Source: JAAETI01 sp964195945 (GTDB taxonomy: Bacteria > Actinomycetota > Acidimicrobiia > Spongiisociales > UBA5794). From it: a stretch of 64,000 nt of DNA. Location of the stretch: contig CAXMRC010000004.1 of assembly GCA_964195945.1 (NCBI GenBank), positions 20,772 to 84,771 of the forward strand, written 5' to 3'. Shown piece by piece: positions 17,611-27,290 of the stretch. The notes below the pieces were generated by a model that was not told where the DNA came from, made no database searches, and saw only the letters and a list, made by a program, of their open reading frames with translations. A program made the position numbers and the translations under genes. Position 1 is the stretch's first letter. Each line of letters starts with the position of its first letter.

Positions 17611-18836
17611 TCCGTGCGCAACACCAGCCAGATATCACCGACGTTGGTACCGGTCGGGCCGGTAACCACTTGATCACCGATCGCCGCAAACAGTGTGCCG
17701 GAATCGTTGCGTTCCAGAACCTCGCTCACCTCGAAACCGGCAAGGACGGAACGGTGCACGGTTGCACCGTCAACGATGGCCCCGGCGGCGCGGGTTGTGC
17801 CATCGATGCCATCGGTTCCTGCGGCAAGAAAGTAGATGTCCTCAAGCCCATCGATCAAGGTCGCGGCCACCAATGCCGCCTCTTGGTTTCTGCCGCCGAC
17901 TCCGTCGCCAACAACATTTACCGTGGTCTCGCCGGCGAAGACCGAGATCCCGAGGGAGCTCCGTTGTAGGGCTTCACCTGCGGCAGCAGCAGCATCGCCG
18001 GCAAGCCGGGTATCGATAACGGTGCCGCGAAAACCTAATTGCTCCGCCTGCACGGCTGCAGCGTGGGCGGAGACCGCACCGCTCGCAACGATCTTGAGGT
18101 CCTGAACCGCAGGCTCTGGGCGCCCAATCGGCGGATTCGACAGCACTGTCATGACTGCGATCGGCAACTGATCTTGCAGGCCCAACGTCGTAACGATATC
18201 GAGGGCGGAGTCGGGACTGTCAGCCGCATCCACAGTAGGACCGGAAGCTATCGCCGCGGGGGCGTCGCCGATCACATCGGAAACCACGAGCGTGACGAGT
18301 CGAGCCGGGCTGGCAGCAGCAGCCAATCCCCCTCCCTTCAACAACGAAAGCCTTCTCCGCACCGTGTTGGTCTGGATGATGTCTGCACCGGAACGCAGCA
18401 GCAGTTCATTGGTGGCGGCGAGGTCGGCAAGCGAGAGTCCGGGAACGAGCACCTCCGCCAACGCCGATCCGCCACCCGATATGAGCACGATGGCAACGTC
18501 GTCCGCGGTCAGACTTGTCGCAAGGTCGAGCAAGGCCGAACCGGCATCCAAGCTTTCTTGATTCGGGACCGGATGGCCCCCAATTATCAGGTCGATGCCT
18601 GGCGGCACCTCACCCTGGTGATTGCTGACTGCAAGGCCCGCCAACTCGGCAGCCCCCAGCGCACGCGCGGCACCTCTAGTCATCGCAGGCGCGGCCTTGC
18701 CGAGTGCAAGAACAACGATCCTCCCCGAACTGCCGACGCTGGCGAGGTTCCGCACCACCGCCTCTTCTGGGTCAACGGCACGGACCGCTGCCGAAAAGCA
18801 CGAAAGCAAGACGTGGGGCGCGTCCAGAGGATCCAT
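17607..18836 (-). CDS. Glycerate 2-kinase (MOFRL/GckA type)
   Basis: 409 residues. The N-terminal domain shows LALGKAAPAMTRGA, the GGHPVPNQES loop and LISGGGSALAEVLVPG, all typical of type II glycerate kinase, and the C-terminal MOFRL domain has GGRNQEAAL and AAGTDGIDGTTRAAGA. The enzyme phosphorylates D-glycerate to 2-phosphoglycerate, feeding lower glycolysis from glyoxylate or serine breakdown. It starts 4 bases after the DinG-type helicase gene ends, so the two share a transcript although their functions are unrelated. Confidence 0.93.
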   Translation of the reverse strand: MDPLDAPHVLLSCFSAAVRAVDPEEAVVRNLASVGSSGRIVVLALGKAAPAMTRGAARALGAAELAGLAVSNHQGEVPPGIDLIIGGHPVPNQESLDAGSALLDLATSLTADDVAIVLISGGGSALAEVLVPGLSLADLAATNELLLRSGADIIQTNTVRRRLSLLKGGGLAAAASPARLVTLVVSDVIGDAPAAIASGPTVDAADSPDSALDIVTTLGLQDQLPIAVMTVLSNPPIGRPEPAVQDLKIVASGAVSAHAAAVQAEQLGFRGTVIDTRLAGDAAAAAGEALQRSSLGISVFAGETTVNVVGDGVGGRNQEAALVAATLIDGLEDIYFLAAGTDGIDGTTRAAGAIVDGATVHRSVLAGFEVSEVLERNDSGTLFAAIGDQVVTGPTGTNVGDIWLVLRTE

Positions 18837-18840
18837 ACCG

Positions 18841-20817
18841 TCAACCTACCTCGTCTGAGGTCGCTCGAGACGCTGACACATCCCGCAAGAAATGAACCGC
18901 TCGGTCCCTGTCTGATGTTCGCAGCAACCGCGGCAGAGAACGCAAGATTCGTTGGCCGTAGCGCATCGCGGTCAGCCGCCGATCGAGGATCGCGATGACG
19001 CCTCGATCTTTCTCATTGCGGATCAACCGTCCCGAACCTTGTGCGAGCAGCACAGTGGCATGGGGCAGGTCAACCTCATCGAAGGCGCTGCCGCCTCTGG
19101 CAACCACAGCCTCGCGCCTCGCTTGCATCAACGGATCGTCCGGCCTTGGGAACGGAATCCGGTCGATCACCACAAGTGACAGCGATGGCCCAGGAACGTC
19201 GATGCCCTCCCAGTAGCCCATCGTGGCTACCAGAGTTGCCGTCTCAGTAGCGGCAAAGCGCGCAATGAGTTGCCGCTTCGCCGTCTCTCCCTGGACAAGC
19301 ACTTCAAACGGAACACCCTCGAGAGCTGTGGCTGCCACCTCAAGCATGCGGTAGCTCGTGGTCAGCACTAAGGCACGGCCACCCGCGGCCTCGACCAGTG
19401 CTCTCAACTCGGCCCCGGCTGCCGTGCTCCATTCATCTTCCCGTGGATCCGGTAAAGCAGAAGCCACATACAGCAACCCTTGTGTCGCATAGTCAAAGCT
19501 TCCTTCGACACGAAGCCCTTCGTAGGTGCGAGGCAACGGATCTTCGACATCAAACGCAGCAGGATCATCGCTCATCGGTTGCGCGGTCAACCCGAGTCGC
19601 CGCGCCAGCGGAGCAAACGAACCACCTGTGGTTAGCGTGGCGCTGGTCAGAATCGTGGGGTGGTGCACGAGCAAGTTGGCCGCGATCGAGAAATCGACGG
19701 TGATCGGTGCGACTCTGACGACCCGCCGACCCGGCTCAGCCCAGGCCACGTATCCGTCTGGCATGTCGAGAGCGATCCCGAAATCGGCCTGGATGTGACC
19801 GCCTTGAGCCCGCACCCTGGCAATGGGACCGGCCAGCGGCGCATCGTCATCGGTCTTGGGCAACGCCCTGGTCACCTGTGACACCGCCCGGATTGCTCCA
19901 AGTATCGCCTCGCCGAGAGACCCCTCCGCCGGATTCAATCGCGCTTCTGGCGACAGCTCAATGGCATCGTTGAGCCGCCCCACGAAACTCCGCACCTCGC
20001 CCACAAGTTGGTCGCGCTGTGCAGGGCCGATCAAGCGCTGCGCATTGTTGGCAAAAGTGCCGAGACGACCACCTCCCACATCCACGCCAAACGCTGCTGA
20101 AGACGCCGCCTCCAGCTTGTGTGCTTCGTCGAACACGATGACATCATGGTCGGGCAATATCCGGCGTCCGGCCGCCATGTGCAGCGCATAGAGGTGATGA
20201 TTGGTCACCGTGATCTGAGCATCTCGGGCCGCGTCAATCGCCGCCTCTGCGAAGCACTTGGCCCCTTGCGGGCATTGCTTCTTCCCAGGGCACTCCATTC
20301 CAGACACCGAGACCCGACGCCACACGTCATCGGGGACCGTGACCGGCAGGTCGTCACGATCACCCGTTCCCCCAGATCGCACCCAGTCGGCGACCACGCC
20401 CAGGTCGTCGCCGTCTTCATCAAAAAGTTGCGTCCCACCGTCAAGATTGGGTCCAAGACGTTCGGAGAGCTTCGCCATGCACACGTATGACTGGCGACCC
20501 TTGACGACGGACCACGACACCGGCACTCCAAGATTCTTGGCGAGAAACGGCAAATCGGCGTCAGCAAGCTGGTTCTGCAATGACTTTGTAGCGGTGGCTA
20601 TGGCAACCCGCTGCCCTGACAGAACGGCAGGGATCAGATATGCCAGAGACTTGCCAGTACCCGTTCCTGCCTCGACAACGAGGTGGGAACGGCCCGCGAT
20701 AGCAGCTGCCACTGCTTTCACCATCTGAGTCTGACCTGCTCGCTCCACCCCATCGGCTTTGCAGCTCAGAACATGGGCCAGCGCAGCCACTGAATCTTCA
20801 ACGAGGGAGTCTTCCAC
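18841..20817 (-). CDS. DinG-family ATP-dependent DNA helicase
   Basis: 658 residues. Walker A EAGTGTGKS (49-57), the DEAH box VFDEAH (about 229-234), a cluster of four cysteines between them (first in YVCMAK, then ECPGKKQCPQGAKC) that should hold a 4Fe-4S cluster, and helicase motifs V/VI near the C-terminus (GSGRLIRNEKDRGVIAILDRR). This is the XPD/DinG superfamily 2, 5'-3' helicase, likely acting on R-loops or repair intermediates. No exonuclease domain is fused at the N-terminus. It lies between an MprB-like kinase and glycerate kinase, all on the minus strand. Confidence 0.94.
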   Translation of the reverse strand: MEDSLVEDSVAALAHVLSCKADGVERAGQTQMVKAVAAAIAGRSHLVVEAGTGTGKSLAYLIPAVLSGQRVAIATATKSLQNQLADADLPFLAKNLGVPVSWSVVKGRQSYVCMAKLSERLGPNLDGGTQLFDEDGDDLGVVADWVRSGGTGDRDDLPVTVPDDVWRRVSVSGMECPGKKQCPQGAKCFAEAAIDAARDAQITVTNHHLYALHMAAGRRILPDHDVIVFDEAHKLEAASSAAFGVDVGGGRLGTFANNAQRLIGPAQRDQLVGEVRSFVGRLNDAIELSPEARLNPAEGSLGEAILGAIRAVSQVTRALPKTDDDAPLAGPIARVRAQGGHIQADFGIALDMPDGYVAWAEPGRRVVRVAPITVDFSIAANLLVHHPTILTSATLTTGGSFAPLARRLGLTAQPMSDDPAAFDVEDPLPRTYEGLRVEGSFDYATQGLLYVASALPDPREDEWSTAAGAELRALVEAAGGRALVLTTSYRMLEVAATALEGVPFEVLVQGETAKRQLIARFAATETATLVATMGYWEGIDVPGPSLSLVVIDRIPFPRPDDPLMQARREAVVARGGSAFDEVDLPHATVLLAQGSGRLIRNEKDRGVIAILDRRLTAMRYGQRILRSLPRLLRTSDRDRAVHFLRDVSASRATSDEVG

Positions 20818-20859
20818 CCGACCACGCTAACAACAGTCGCACCCGGGCAGTCCCTGTCG

Positions 20860-22269
20860 TCACAGGCGAGACGACGACCGCGGGTTCATGATGGGACCGC
20901 CTGCAGCCGACGTGGAGGCGTCGGTTACGACGGGGATCTCAAAGCCAACGATGGCGCCCGTCGCCGAATCTCCGACAAATACAGCCCCTCCATGATCATC
21001 GGCAGCTTTGGCCACGATCGACAGACCGAGACCAGACCCCGGGGTGGACCGGTCACTGATGGCTCGGTAGAACCGCTCAAAAATGTGCGGCCGGTCCGCA
21101 GGATCAATGCCAGGACCTTGATCTACCACCGACACCCGACCAGATGCGACAAATACGTCAATGTGCGATGCATCGGGACTCCATTTGTCCGCGTTGTCGA
21201 TGAGGTTGCTGATGGCGCGCTCCAGCTGCGACTCCTCACCCATCACGATCGAGTGATCGCTGGCAACGTTGATTGTCCTACCCGTTCGCCGCCGATACTT
21301 GTCAACGACACCATCGACCAGATCACCGAGATCGAACGCGGCGAAAACCACTTGCTCAGTTGGCGCATCCGCCGCAAGATCGACCAGCTCCCCCACGAGC
21401 GACGTGAGCTCCTGAATCTCAGAGTCAATATCTTCAATCATCTGGGCTCGGTCGTCCGCGGGCAGGTGTTCCATCTTGCCGAGGAGTTCGACATTGGTCC
21501 GTATCGCGGTGAGTGGAGTGCGCAACTCGTGCCCTGCATCGTGGACGAGGCGGCGTTGCTGCTCACGAGACCCCTCCAAGGCTGCGAGCATCGAGTTGAA
21601 ACTCTGAGCGAGGCGACCTACTTCGTCGTTTCGATCTACCTCAATCCGGGCGGCAAGTTCCTGTGTCTCTGCAACATGTTCGGCGGCCTCAGCTAGCTGA
21701 GCGATCGGACGCGCCGCACCGCGGGCGACAAGGAACCCGACCACTCCAGCCAGCGCCACACCAACTACCGCCGCAAGACGAAGCACCGAAGCCAGGCCCT
21801 CGAGACTGTTGTCAACTTCAGCCAGCGAGCGAGCCAGCTGAACTGTCCCGCTTGGCAGCGCCGACGTCAGCATTCTCAGATTGTCGCCATCGATGCTGAC
21901 CGTGCGCACGGCCAGAGTCTCAGACCCGTCAAAAACCGCCTGCTCCGCCGGACCAACGGGGAGAGGCGTCGGGTACCCGATCGCTGTGGTCGCCCCCGCG
22001 GGTAGGAACTGCACGTAGATCGCATCGAAGCCGCTGGCGCCACGACCAAACGGGCCGCGCTGATCGGGTTCTTCCAGAGAGGCGAAAGCGGCAAGCAGGC
22101 CGCGGAAATCGTCGATCTGCTCGAAGTGCTCGACCCTCGTTTTGAGACTTGCATCAACTTCCGCCAGCAGCTCGGACTTGGTCGCATTGAATGTGATCAA
22201 CGCTGCAATAGCGATCGCGATGGCAACCGCGCCGGCAGAGATCAGCGCAATACGGACACGAAGACTCAA
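20860..22269 (-). CDS. MprB-like sensor histidine kinase (TTG start)
   Basis: 469 residues from a TTG at 22269, two bases after the response-regulator stop. GGGAGGG lies 6-7 bases before it, and the N-terminus then reads as a proper first membrane helix (6-27); the longer in-frame reading from 22410 lies within the regulator gene and is rejected. Layout: TM1, extracytoplasmic sensor (28-162), TM2 (163-183), HAMP (184-236), HisKA with His247 in HELRTPLTA, HATPase_c (NLIDNADKWSP, DQGPGI, GSGLGLSIV). With its regulator it resembles the MprAB envelope-stress system of mycobacteria. Confidence 0.93.
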   Translation of the reverse strand: MSLRVRIALISAGAVAIAIAIAALITFNATKSELLAEVDASLKTRVEHFEQIDDFRGLLAAFASLEEPDQRGPFGRGASGFDAIYVQFLPAGATTAIGYPTPLPVGPAEQAVFDGSETLAVRTVSIDGDNLRMLTSALPSGTVQLARSLAEVDNSLEGLASVLRLAAVVGVALAGVVGFLVARGAARPIAQLAEAAEHVAETQELAARIEVDRNDEVGRLAQSFNSMLAALEGSREQQRRLVHDAGHELRTPLTAIRTNVELLGKMEHLPADDRAQMIEDIDSEIQELTSLVGELVDLAADAPTEQVVFAAFDLGDLVDGVVDKYRRRTGRTINVASDHSIVMGEESQLERAISNLIDNADKWSPDASHIDVFVASGRVSVVDQGPGIDPADRPHIFERFYRAISDRSTPGSGLGLSIVAKAADDHGGAVFVGDSATGAIVGFEIPVVTDASTSAAGGPIMNPRSSSRL

Positions 22270-22271
22270 AA

Positions 22272-22961
22272 TCAGCCCTCCCGAATAACGTATCCGACGC
22301 CGCGCACGGTCTGGATTAGGCGAGATGTGCCCTCGAGCTCGATCTTGCGACGGAGATAGCCGATGTATACGTCGAGCGAGTTGGATGATGTCGCAAAGTC
22401 GTATCCCCAAATACGGTCATAGATCGTGTCGCGGTCGATAACGATTCCGGGGTTACTCATCAGCAGTTCCAGCAGATCAAATTCCGTTTTGGTCAGATCC
22501 AGCACTGCGTCGCTGCGACGCACCTCTCGCGACCCGGTGTCCATCACCAAATCGCCGACCTTCATGACTTCGGCAACATTGCCCGATGATCGACGCAACA
22601 GCGCTCGCAACCTTGCCAGCAACTCCTCGAGTGCAAAAGGCTTAACGAGGTAATCGTCAGCGCCGGCATCCAGACCTGCAACACGATCCGAGACATCAGT
22701 ACGTGCAGTCAGAATCAGAATCGGGGTCGTGTCCCCACGCGCTCGAATGCGACGACATGCCTCGAGCCCGTCAACGATCGGCATCATGACGTCGAGGACA
22801 ATCGCCTCGATCTTGTCATTCAGCACGATCGCAAGCGCCTCTGCTCCGTCACGAGCGGTAACTACGTCATAACCCTCGAACGACAAGGCACGCTCGACCG
22901 CACGGCGAACGGCTCCGTCGTCTTCCACCACGAGAACACGATGACTTTGCTGGTCTGGCAC
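22272..22961 (-). CDS. OmpR-family response regulator, MprA-like
   Basis: 229 residues from a GTG at 22961, preceded by AAGGAG at 5 bases; an upstream in-frame ATG at 23015 has no ribosome binding site. Receiver domain with the acidic pocket Glu13/Asp14 and phospho-acceptor Asp57 (VLDVMMP), conserved Lys in LVKPFALEEL, and a C-terminal winged helix (DLLELLMSNPGIVIDRDTIY, RLIQTVRGVGYVIRE). It is the partner of the kinase that follows 2 bases later. The region upstream (22962-23156) carries its promoter, but I could not assign clear boxes. Confidence 0.95.
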   Translation of the reverse strand: MPDQQSHRVLVVEDDGAVRRAVERALSFEGYDVVTARDGAEALAIVLNDKIEAIVLDVMMPIVDGLEACRRIRARGDTTPILILTARTDVSDRVAGLDAGADDYLVKPFALEELLARLRALLRRSSGNVAEVMKVGDLVMDTGSREVRRSDAVLDLTKTEFDLLELLMSNPGIVIDRDTIYDRIWGYDFATSSNSLDVYIGYLRRKIELEGTSRLIQTVRGVGYVIREG

Positions 22962-23156
22962 CTTTACTCCTTGACTATCAAGGACAGATTTAGCAGATGC
23001 ACATGAGAGACGCATGAAAAGAGGTACAGCGCCGACGCGCCGTAGCAGGACGGCAGAGGCAAAAGGGGAGCTACGCCGACGCCAGCGATCCTGCGCGATC
23101 CAGGTTAAGACCGGCTCAAGAGCCGACTTCTCTATTCGCTTGAGCTTTTGTTCGAG

Positions 23157-23351
23157 TTATGTCGATTCGATGATGCGCCCTCGCACCCGGGGGTACCGCT
23201 TCGGGGCATGACTGTGGCAGAACTCTTTTGCGTTGTACCTGGAAATCAGGGTATCGCACCCCTCGCTCCCGCAAACGCGGTCGTCGGAATACTGCTTCGG
23301 TCGCCGTGAGCGCGGTCGAATCGAACGACCCTTGATGGTGTCACTTCTCAT
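23157..23351 (-). CDS. Small Cys/His zinc-ribbon-like protein
   Basis: 64 residues from the ATG at 23351 (an upstream ATG at 23441 adds a poorly conserved-looking extension). After a very basic N-terminus (RPRSRRPKQ) comes the pattern CGSEGC, LISRYNAK, CHSH: four likely metal ligands C-x4-C-x11-C-x-H-like. I have an impression of similar short proteins with C..GC.T.LS.YN...C..H in other actinobacteria, possibly DNA- or RNA-binding. The gene stands alone between the MprA-like regulator and the APC permease. The 508-base interval 22962-23469 contains nothing else that I can identify. Confidence 0.6.
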   Translation of the reverse strand: MRSDTIKGRSIRPRSRRPKQYSDDRVCGSEGCDTLISRYNAKEFCHSHAPKRYPRVRGRIIEST

Positions 23352-23469
23352 AGCTACCACTATGGTCGGCACAATTCTTGCTCGCCCTAAGACAGATTCC
23401 AGGTTTCGATAAGATTCATTTACCCGATGACCGCCGTACATAGCTAGTCACCCGACCAGAGGAACAAAC

Positions 23470-25635
23470 TTGACCGATAGGTTGGAAGCGAAACTCGGCC
23501 TATACGGTGTCTTTGCTGTCAGCGTCGGCGCGATGGTTGGAAGCGGCATATTCGTGCTGCCTGGTCTGGCTGCCAAAATCGCGGGCCCTGCGGTGGTTCT
23601 TGCCTACATAATCGCCGGCTTGATCATCTTCCCAGCCGCTCTATCCCAATCCGAGATGGCGACCGCCATGCCCGAGTCTGGTGGTACCTACTTGTACATC
23701 GACCGTGCAATGGGACCGCTAATGGGAACCATCGCGGGATTTGGCGTCTGGTTCTCGATGATCTTCAAATCTGCTTTCGCATTGGTTGGGCTCGGCGCGT
23801 ACCTACACCTGTTCCGCGAAATCCCCGAGCGCCCTGTTGCCCTCGGGCTTGCAGTCGTAATCATCGCCATCAACATCAGAGGGGCCAAGATCACCGCACG
23901 GTTCCAATCGATCCTGATTGCCGTTGTACTCGGGGTGCTGGCGGTATTCGTGATCCGCGGTGCGGGTGCGGTGGACTCCTCTGAGTTCGAGCCGTTCCTC
24001 AGTCACGGCGTAAAGGGATTGCTCTCGGCTACTGGGCTAGTGTTTGTCTCGTTCATCGGTGTGACCAAGGTCGCATCGATCGCCGAAGAGGTGCGACGTC
24101 CGGAGCGCAACGTCCCCGCCGGGATCCTCCTCTCAGTCACGCTGATGCTGTTCGTGTACCCGCTAATCACGTGGGTGATGGTTGGCAGCACTGGCGCCGA
24201 TGCGCTCTCTGAAACCGCTACCCCCATGAGCGACTCAGCGAAACAATTCATGGGGTCGGTCGGTGTCGACATAATTATCGTCGTCGCCATCATCGCTTTG
24301 ATCTCGATGGCGAATGCCGGCGTTCTGGCATCTTCGCGGTATCCGTTTGCCATGGCACGCAATGCGTTGGCACCGCAGGCCCTCGCCAGGGTCAGCCCGC
24401 GCTCCACTCCCACCTACTCGATCCTCTTGACAGGAGTAGTTCTTTTGCTTCTGATCACTTTTGTCCCGCTTCTCGAACTGGCGAAACTCGCCTCGGCATT
24501 CCAGCTCATCGTCTTCTCGTTGGTGAATCTCTCGGTCATCGCGTTTCGAGAGAGCCATCTTGAGTGGTACCAACCATCGTTCCGTTCGCCTCTGTACCCG
24601 TGGACACAGGTAGTCGGGATCGTCGGAGCACTCATTCTGCTGACCCAAATGGGAATGATTCCTGTGATCGGATCTGTGCTCATCGTCGGTACCGGGGTCT
24701 TGTGGTATCGAGCGTTTGGACGCTCCCGTGCCAGCAGGGAAAGCGCCTCACTTGATGCTCTGCGGATTCGTGACACCGGGCGGCTGATTTCCTTGACAGA
24801 AGAGGCTCTGGCTCATCCGGGTGCCTCACACATCCTTGTTTTGAGCTGGCGCGGCATGAAGCGAAGGCGATTGCGGGAAATCCTGCAGATCGCGGCAGAC
24901 CTAACGCGGGCAGGCGGGTCAATCGACATAAGCAGGCTTGACCGGGGCGGTCCAGGCGATGCCCGTGAGGAACAGGCGTGGGCGCAAGAGATCGAGGCCA
25001 TCGCCAAGAAGGTTGGGGTAGAGCTCAACGAGATAATCCCATCCGCCATCCGCGAGGACCACCAGAAACGAATCGACGAACAGAACATCGATCTGCTCCT
25101 CGCCGAGATGCCAAGTGATGTTCGTAGCAACAGACCATTTGTCCGCGATCTCCGCTGGCTTCGCGATAACTCCGAGTGCGACACCATCCTGTTCCGCAAC
25201 CGCGGCCTCAGCGAGATCGACAACATTGTCATCTTGGGTTCTGGCGGACCATATGACGTACTCAAGATCAGCCTCGCCGACCGCATCGCACAACGAGAAC
25301 AAGCATCGATCCGCTTCGTCCACGTCGTAAACGAGGAGGCCACCGGTGCGCAGGTGGCGTCGATAACCGAGTATCACGAGCGTCTCCATGAGATGATCGA
25401 CCTACCAACAGAGAGCCGGATTGAGCCAGCAGGAGAGTTGCTTGAGACTCTGGCCCACCTCTCGCGCGGTGCCAACCTCGTCGTGATGGGGGCGGTCGCG
25501 ACACGCTTCAACGTCTTTGCGGATCTTGCAGACCGGATCGCCGAAATGGTCGATGCACCTGCGTTGCTGGTGTATGCGAAGGTCTCCGCACGCAAGACGT
25601 TGCTAGGACGGATCATCGAGTATTTGATCTACTGA
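23470..25635 (+). CDS. APC-family permease fused to tandem Usp domains
   Basis: 721 residues from a TTG start with AGAGGAAC upstream. Residues 1-415 are an amino acid-polyamine-organocation transporter with about twelve helices and the family hallmark GSGIFVLPG in helix 1 (24-32). Residues 440-580 and 585-710 form two universal-stress-protein-like domains; the second has VVILGSGGPYD-type and NLVVMGAVATRF strands ending in DAPALLVYAKVS. Usp domains on APC carriers probably bind nucleotides and regulate uptake. The substrate cannot be read. The gene is monocistronic and upstream of zwf with 178 bases between. Confidence 0.9.
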   Translation: MTDRLEAKLGLYGVFAVSVGAMVGSGIFVLPGLAAKIAGPAVVLAYIIAGLIIFPAALSQSEMATAMPESGGTYLYIDRAMGPLMGTIAGFGVWFSMIFKSAFALVGLGAYLHLFREIPERPVALGLAVVIIAINIRGAKITARFQSILIAVVLGVLAVFVIRGAGAVDSSEFEPFLSHGVKGLLSATGLVFVSFIGVTKVASIAEEVRRPERNVPAGILLSVTLMLFVYPLITWVMVGSTGADALSETATPMSDSAKQFMGSVGVDIIIVVAIIALISMANAGVLASSRYPFAMARNALAPQALARVSPRSTPTYSILLTGVVLLLLITFVPLLELAKLASAFQLIVFSLVNLSVIAFRESHLEWYQPSFRSPLYPWTQVVGIVGALILLTQMGMIPVIGSVLIVGTGVLWYRAFGRSRASRESASLDALRIRDTGRLISLTEEALAHPGASHILVLSWRGMKRRRLREILQIAADLTRAGGSIDISRLDRGGPGDAREEQAWAQEIEAIAKKVGVELNEIIPSAIREDHQKRIDEQNIDLLLAEMPSDVRSNRPFVRDLRWLRDNSECDTILFRNRGLSEIDNIVILGSGGPYDVLKISLADRIAQREQASIRFVHVVNEEATGAQVASITEYHERLHEMIDLPTESRIEPAGELLETLAHLSRGANLVVMGAVATRFNVFADLADRIAEMVDAPALLVYAKVSARKTLLGRIIEYLIY

Positions 25636-25813
25636 TAGGCGGTCCCGAGCTCGAACCGGGGAACGGGAGCTACCGTGGCGTCGATGACCTGCCCGAAGGC
25701 AATCTCCTCAGAGGTAATTGTGCAGAATCGAAACGAACTTCGTCACCGGGCCCCTCGCTTCCATGCGAGGAGCTTTCGGACAATCGGCGGTGGTCGCGGA
25801 GGACCGTCGGCAA

Positions 25814-27277
25814 GTGACTGAACCACATCTATTCATCATCTACGGCGGCACTGGCGATCTAGCGAGTCGCAAGCTGCTTCCGTCAATGTATCAAGTCATG
25901 GTTGACTCCAGCGTCGCTGATCAATCGGTCCTGGTCGGTGTCTCCTCGCAGGACCTCGATGACGACGGCTACCGGAGTTTCGCAAGAGAGTCGCTGCAGA
26001 AAGCCGGCATCAACGACGGCGACCAATGGTGTGATGAACGCGTGTACTTCCAGCAAATTCAGCGCGGCGAGGACACGCTTGGAATCCTTGCCGACAAGAT
26101 TGCCGCCATAGAGACAGAACATCGCCTTCCCGGCAACCGTATCTTCTACCTTGCGCTGCCACCCGCGGCCTTCCCCGAGGTCATAACTGCGCTGAGTAAA
26201 TCCGGTCTGAATCAGAGTCCCGGTTGGACCAGAATCGTCATCGAGAAACCATTCGGTCGTGATCTCACGTCCGCACAGGCATTGAACAGTCTGATTCACC
26301 GCAATTTCGATGAGAGCCAGATCTATCGAATCGATCACTACCTCGGCAAAGAGACGGTACGCAATCTCTTGGCTTTTCGTTTTGCCAACATGCTGTTCGA
26401 GTCGAGCTGGGACCGTGACCGTGTCGATGCCATCGAGATCACCGTCGCTGAGTCAATCGGGATAGAAAAACGATCGGCCTACTACGACGGGGCCGGCATC
26501 ATTCGCGACATGGTGCAGAACCATCTGACGCAGCTTCTGGCCCTGGTGGCGATGGAGGCTCCTCACTCGTTCGACGCGGAGGCGATCCGCAATGGCAAGG
26601 TCCAGCTGCTGAATGCGATCAGGCCGATCGACCTCCGCGAGGTCACCCTTGGGCAATACGGACCCGGTGATCTCGACGGCGCGAAGATGGTCGGGTACCG
26701 CGACGAAGACCAGGTACCTGACGAGTCGACAACTCCGACGTACATCAGTCTCAAGATCGAGATTGACAACTGGCGCTGGCAGGGTGTGCCCTTCTATCTG
26801 CGAACCGGCAAGCGCATGCCGGCCAAGAGCTCTCAGGTCGTCATTAGGTTCCGACCTCCGCCCATCTGTCTGTTCCATGGAAAGAAGGACATGTGTGAGG
26901 ACCATCAGAACATCATCAAACTGATACTTCAGCCAAACGAGGGTTTCGAAGTTCACTTCGATGTCAAGTCACCAGGTGAGTCGTTGCAACTTGTCGAGAA
27001 GCAACTGCGATTCATGTATGCCGACGATTTCGATCACCTCCCCGATGCGTACCAGACGTTGATCTCTGACATCATCCAGGGCGACCAGACTTTGTTTGTT
27101 AGGGCCGATGAGGTTGAAGCCTCATGGCGCCTCTACGACCCGGTCGTCGATGCAGCCACCAATGGACACAAGCTGCACAGCTATGCCGCGGGAACATGGG
27201 GTCCTTCCGGCAGGCACACACCCATTCAGTGGGCGGCAGGCCCCATACGCGCAGAGACAACAAGAAGCCCGCGCTGA
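25814..27277 (+). CDS. zwf: Glucose-6-phosphate 1-dehydrogenase
   Basis: 487 residues from the GTG at 25814, chosen because GGAGGA lies 10 bases upstream and the NADP loop (YGGTGDLASRKLLP) then begins at residue 10; earlier in-frame starts at 25718 and 25763 give a non-conserved leader. The substrate and catalytic motif RIDHYLGKE contains His175. The enzyme makes 6-phosphogluconolactone and NADPH. Unusually for the class there is no tal, opcA, pgl or gnd beside it; neighbours are a permease and a small hypothetical gene. Confidence 0.96.
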   Translation: MTEPHLFIIYGGTGDLASRKLLPSMYQVMVDSSVADQSVLVGVSSQDLDDDGYRSFARESLQKAGINDGDQWCDERVYFQQIQRGEDTLGILADKIAAIETEHRLPGNRIFYLALPPAAFPEVITALSKSGLNQSPGWTRIVIEKPFGRDLTSAQALNSLIHRNFDESQIYRIDHYLGKETVRNLLAFRFANMLFESSWDRDRVDAIEITVAESIGIEKRSAYYDGAGIIRDMVQNHLTQLLALVAMEAPHSFDAEAIRNGKVQLLNAIRPIDLREVTLGQYGPGDLDGAKMVGYRDEDQVPDESTTPTYISLKIEIDNWRWQGVPFYLRTGKRMPAKSSQVVIRFRPPPICLFHGKKDMCEDHQNIIKLILQPNEGFEVHFDVKSPGESLQLVEKQLRFMYADDFDHLPDAYQTLISDIIQGDQTLFVRADEVEASWRLYDPVVDAATNGHKLHSYAAGTWGPSGRHTPIQWAAGPIRAETTRSPR

Positions 27278-27290
27278 CAGCTTCGTAGAC

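Noticed and set aside
25640..25670. T-arm-like sequence (CCCGG-TTCGAGC-TCGGG) on the minus strand, suggesting a tRNA
   Set aside because: No matching acceptor, D or anticodon arm can be built upstream. The stretch also reads as an open frame without a start codon.
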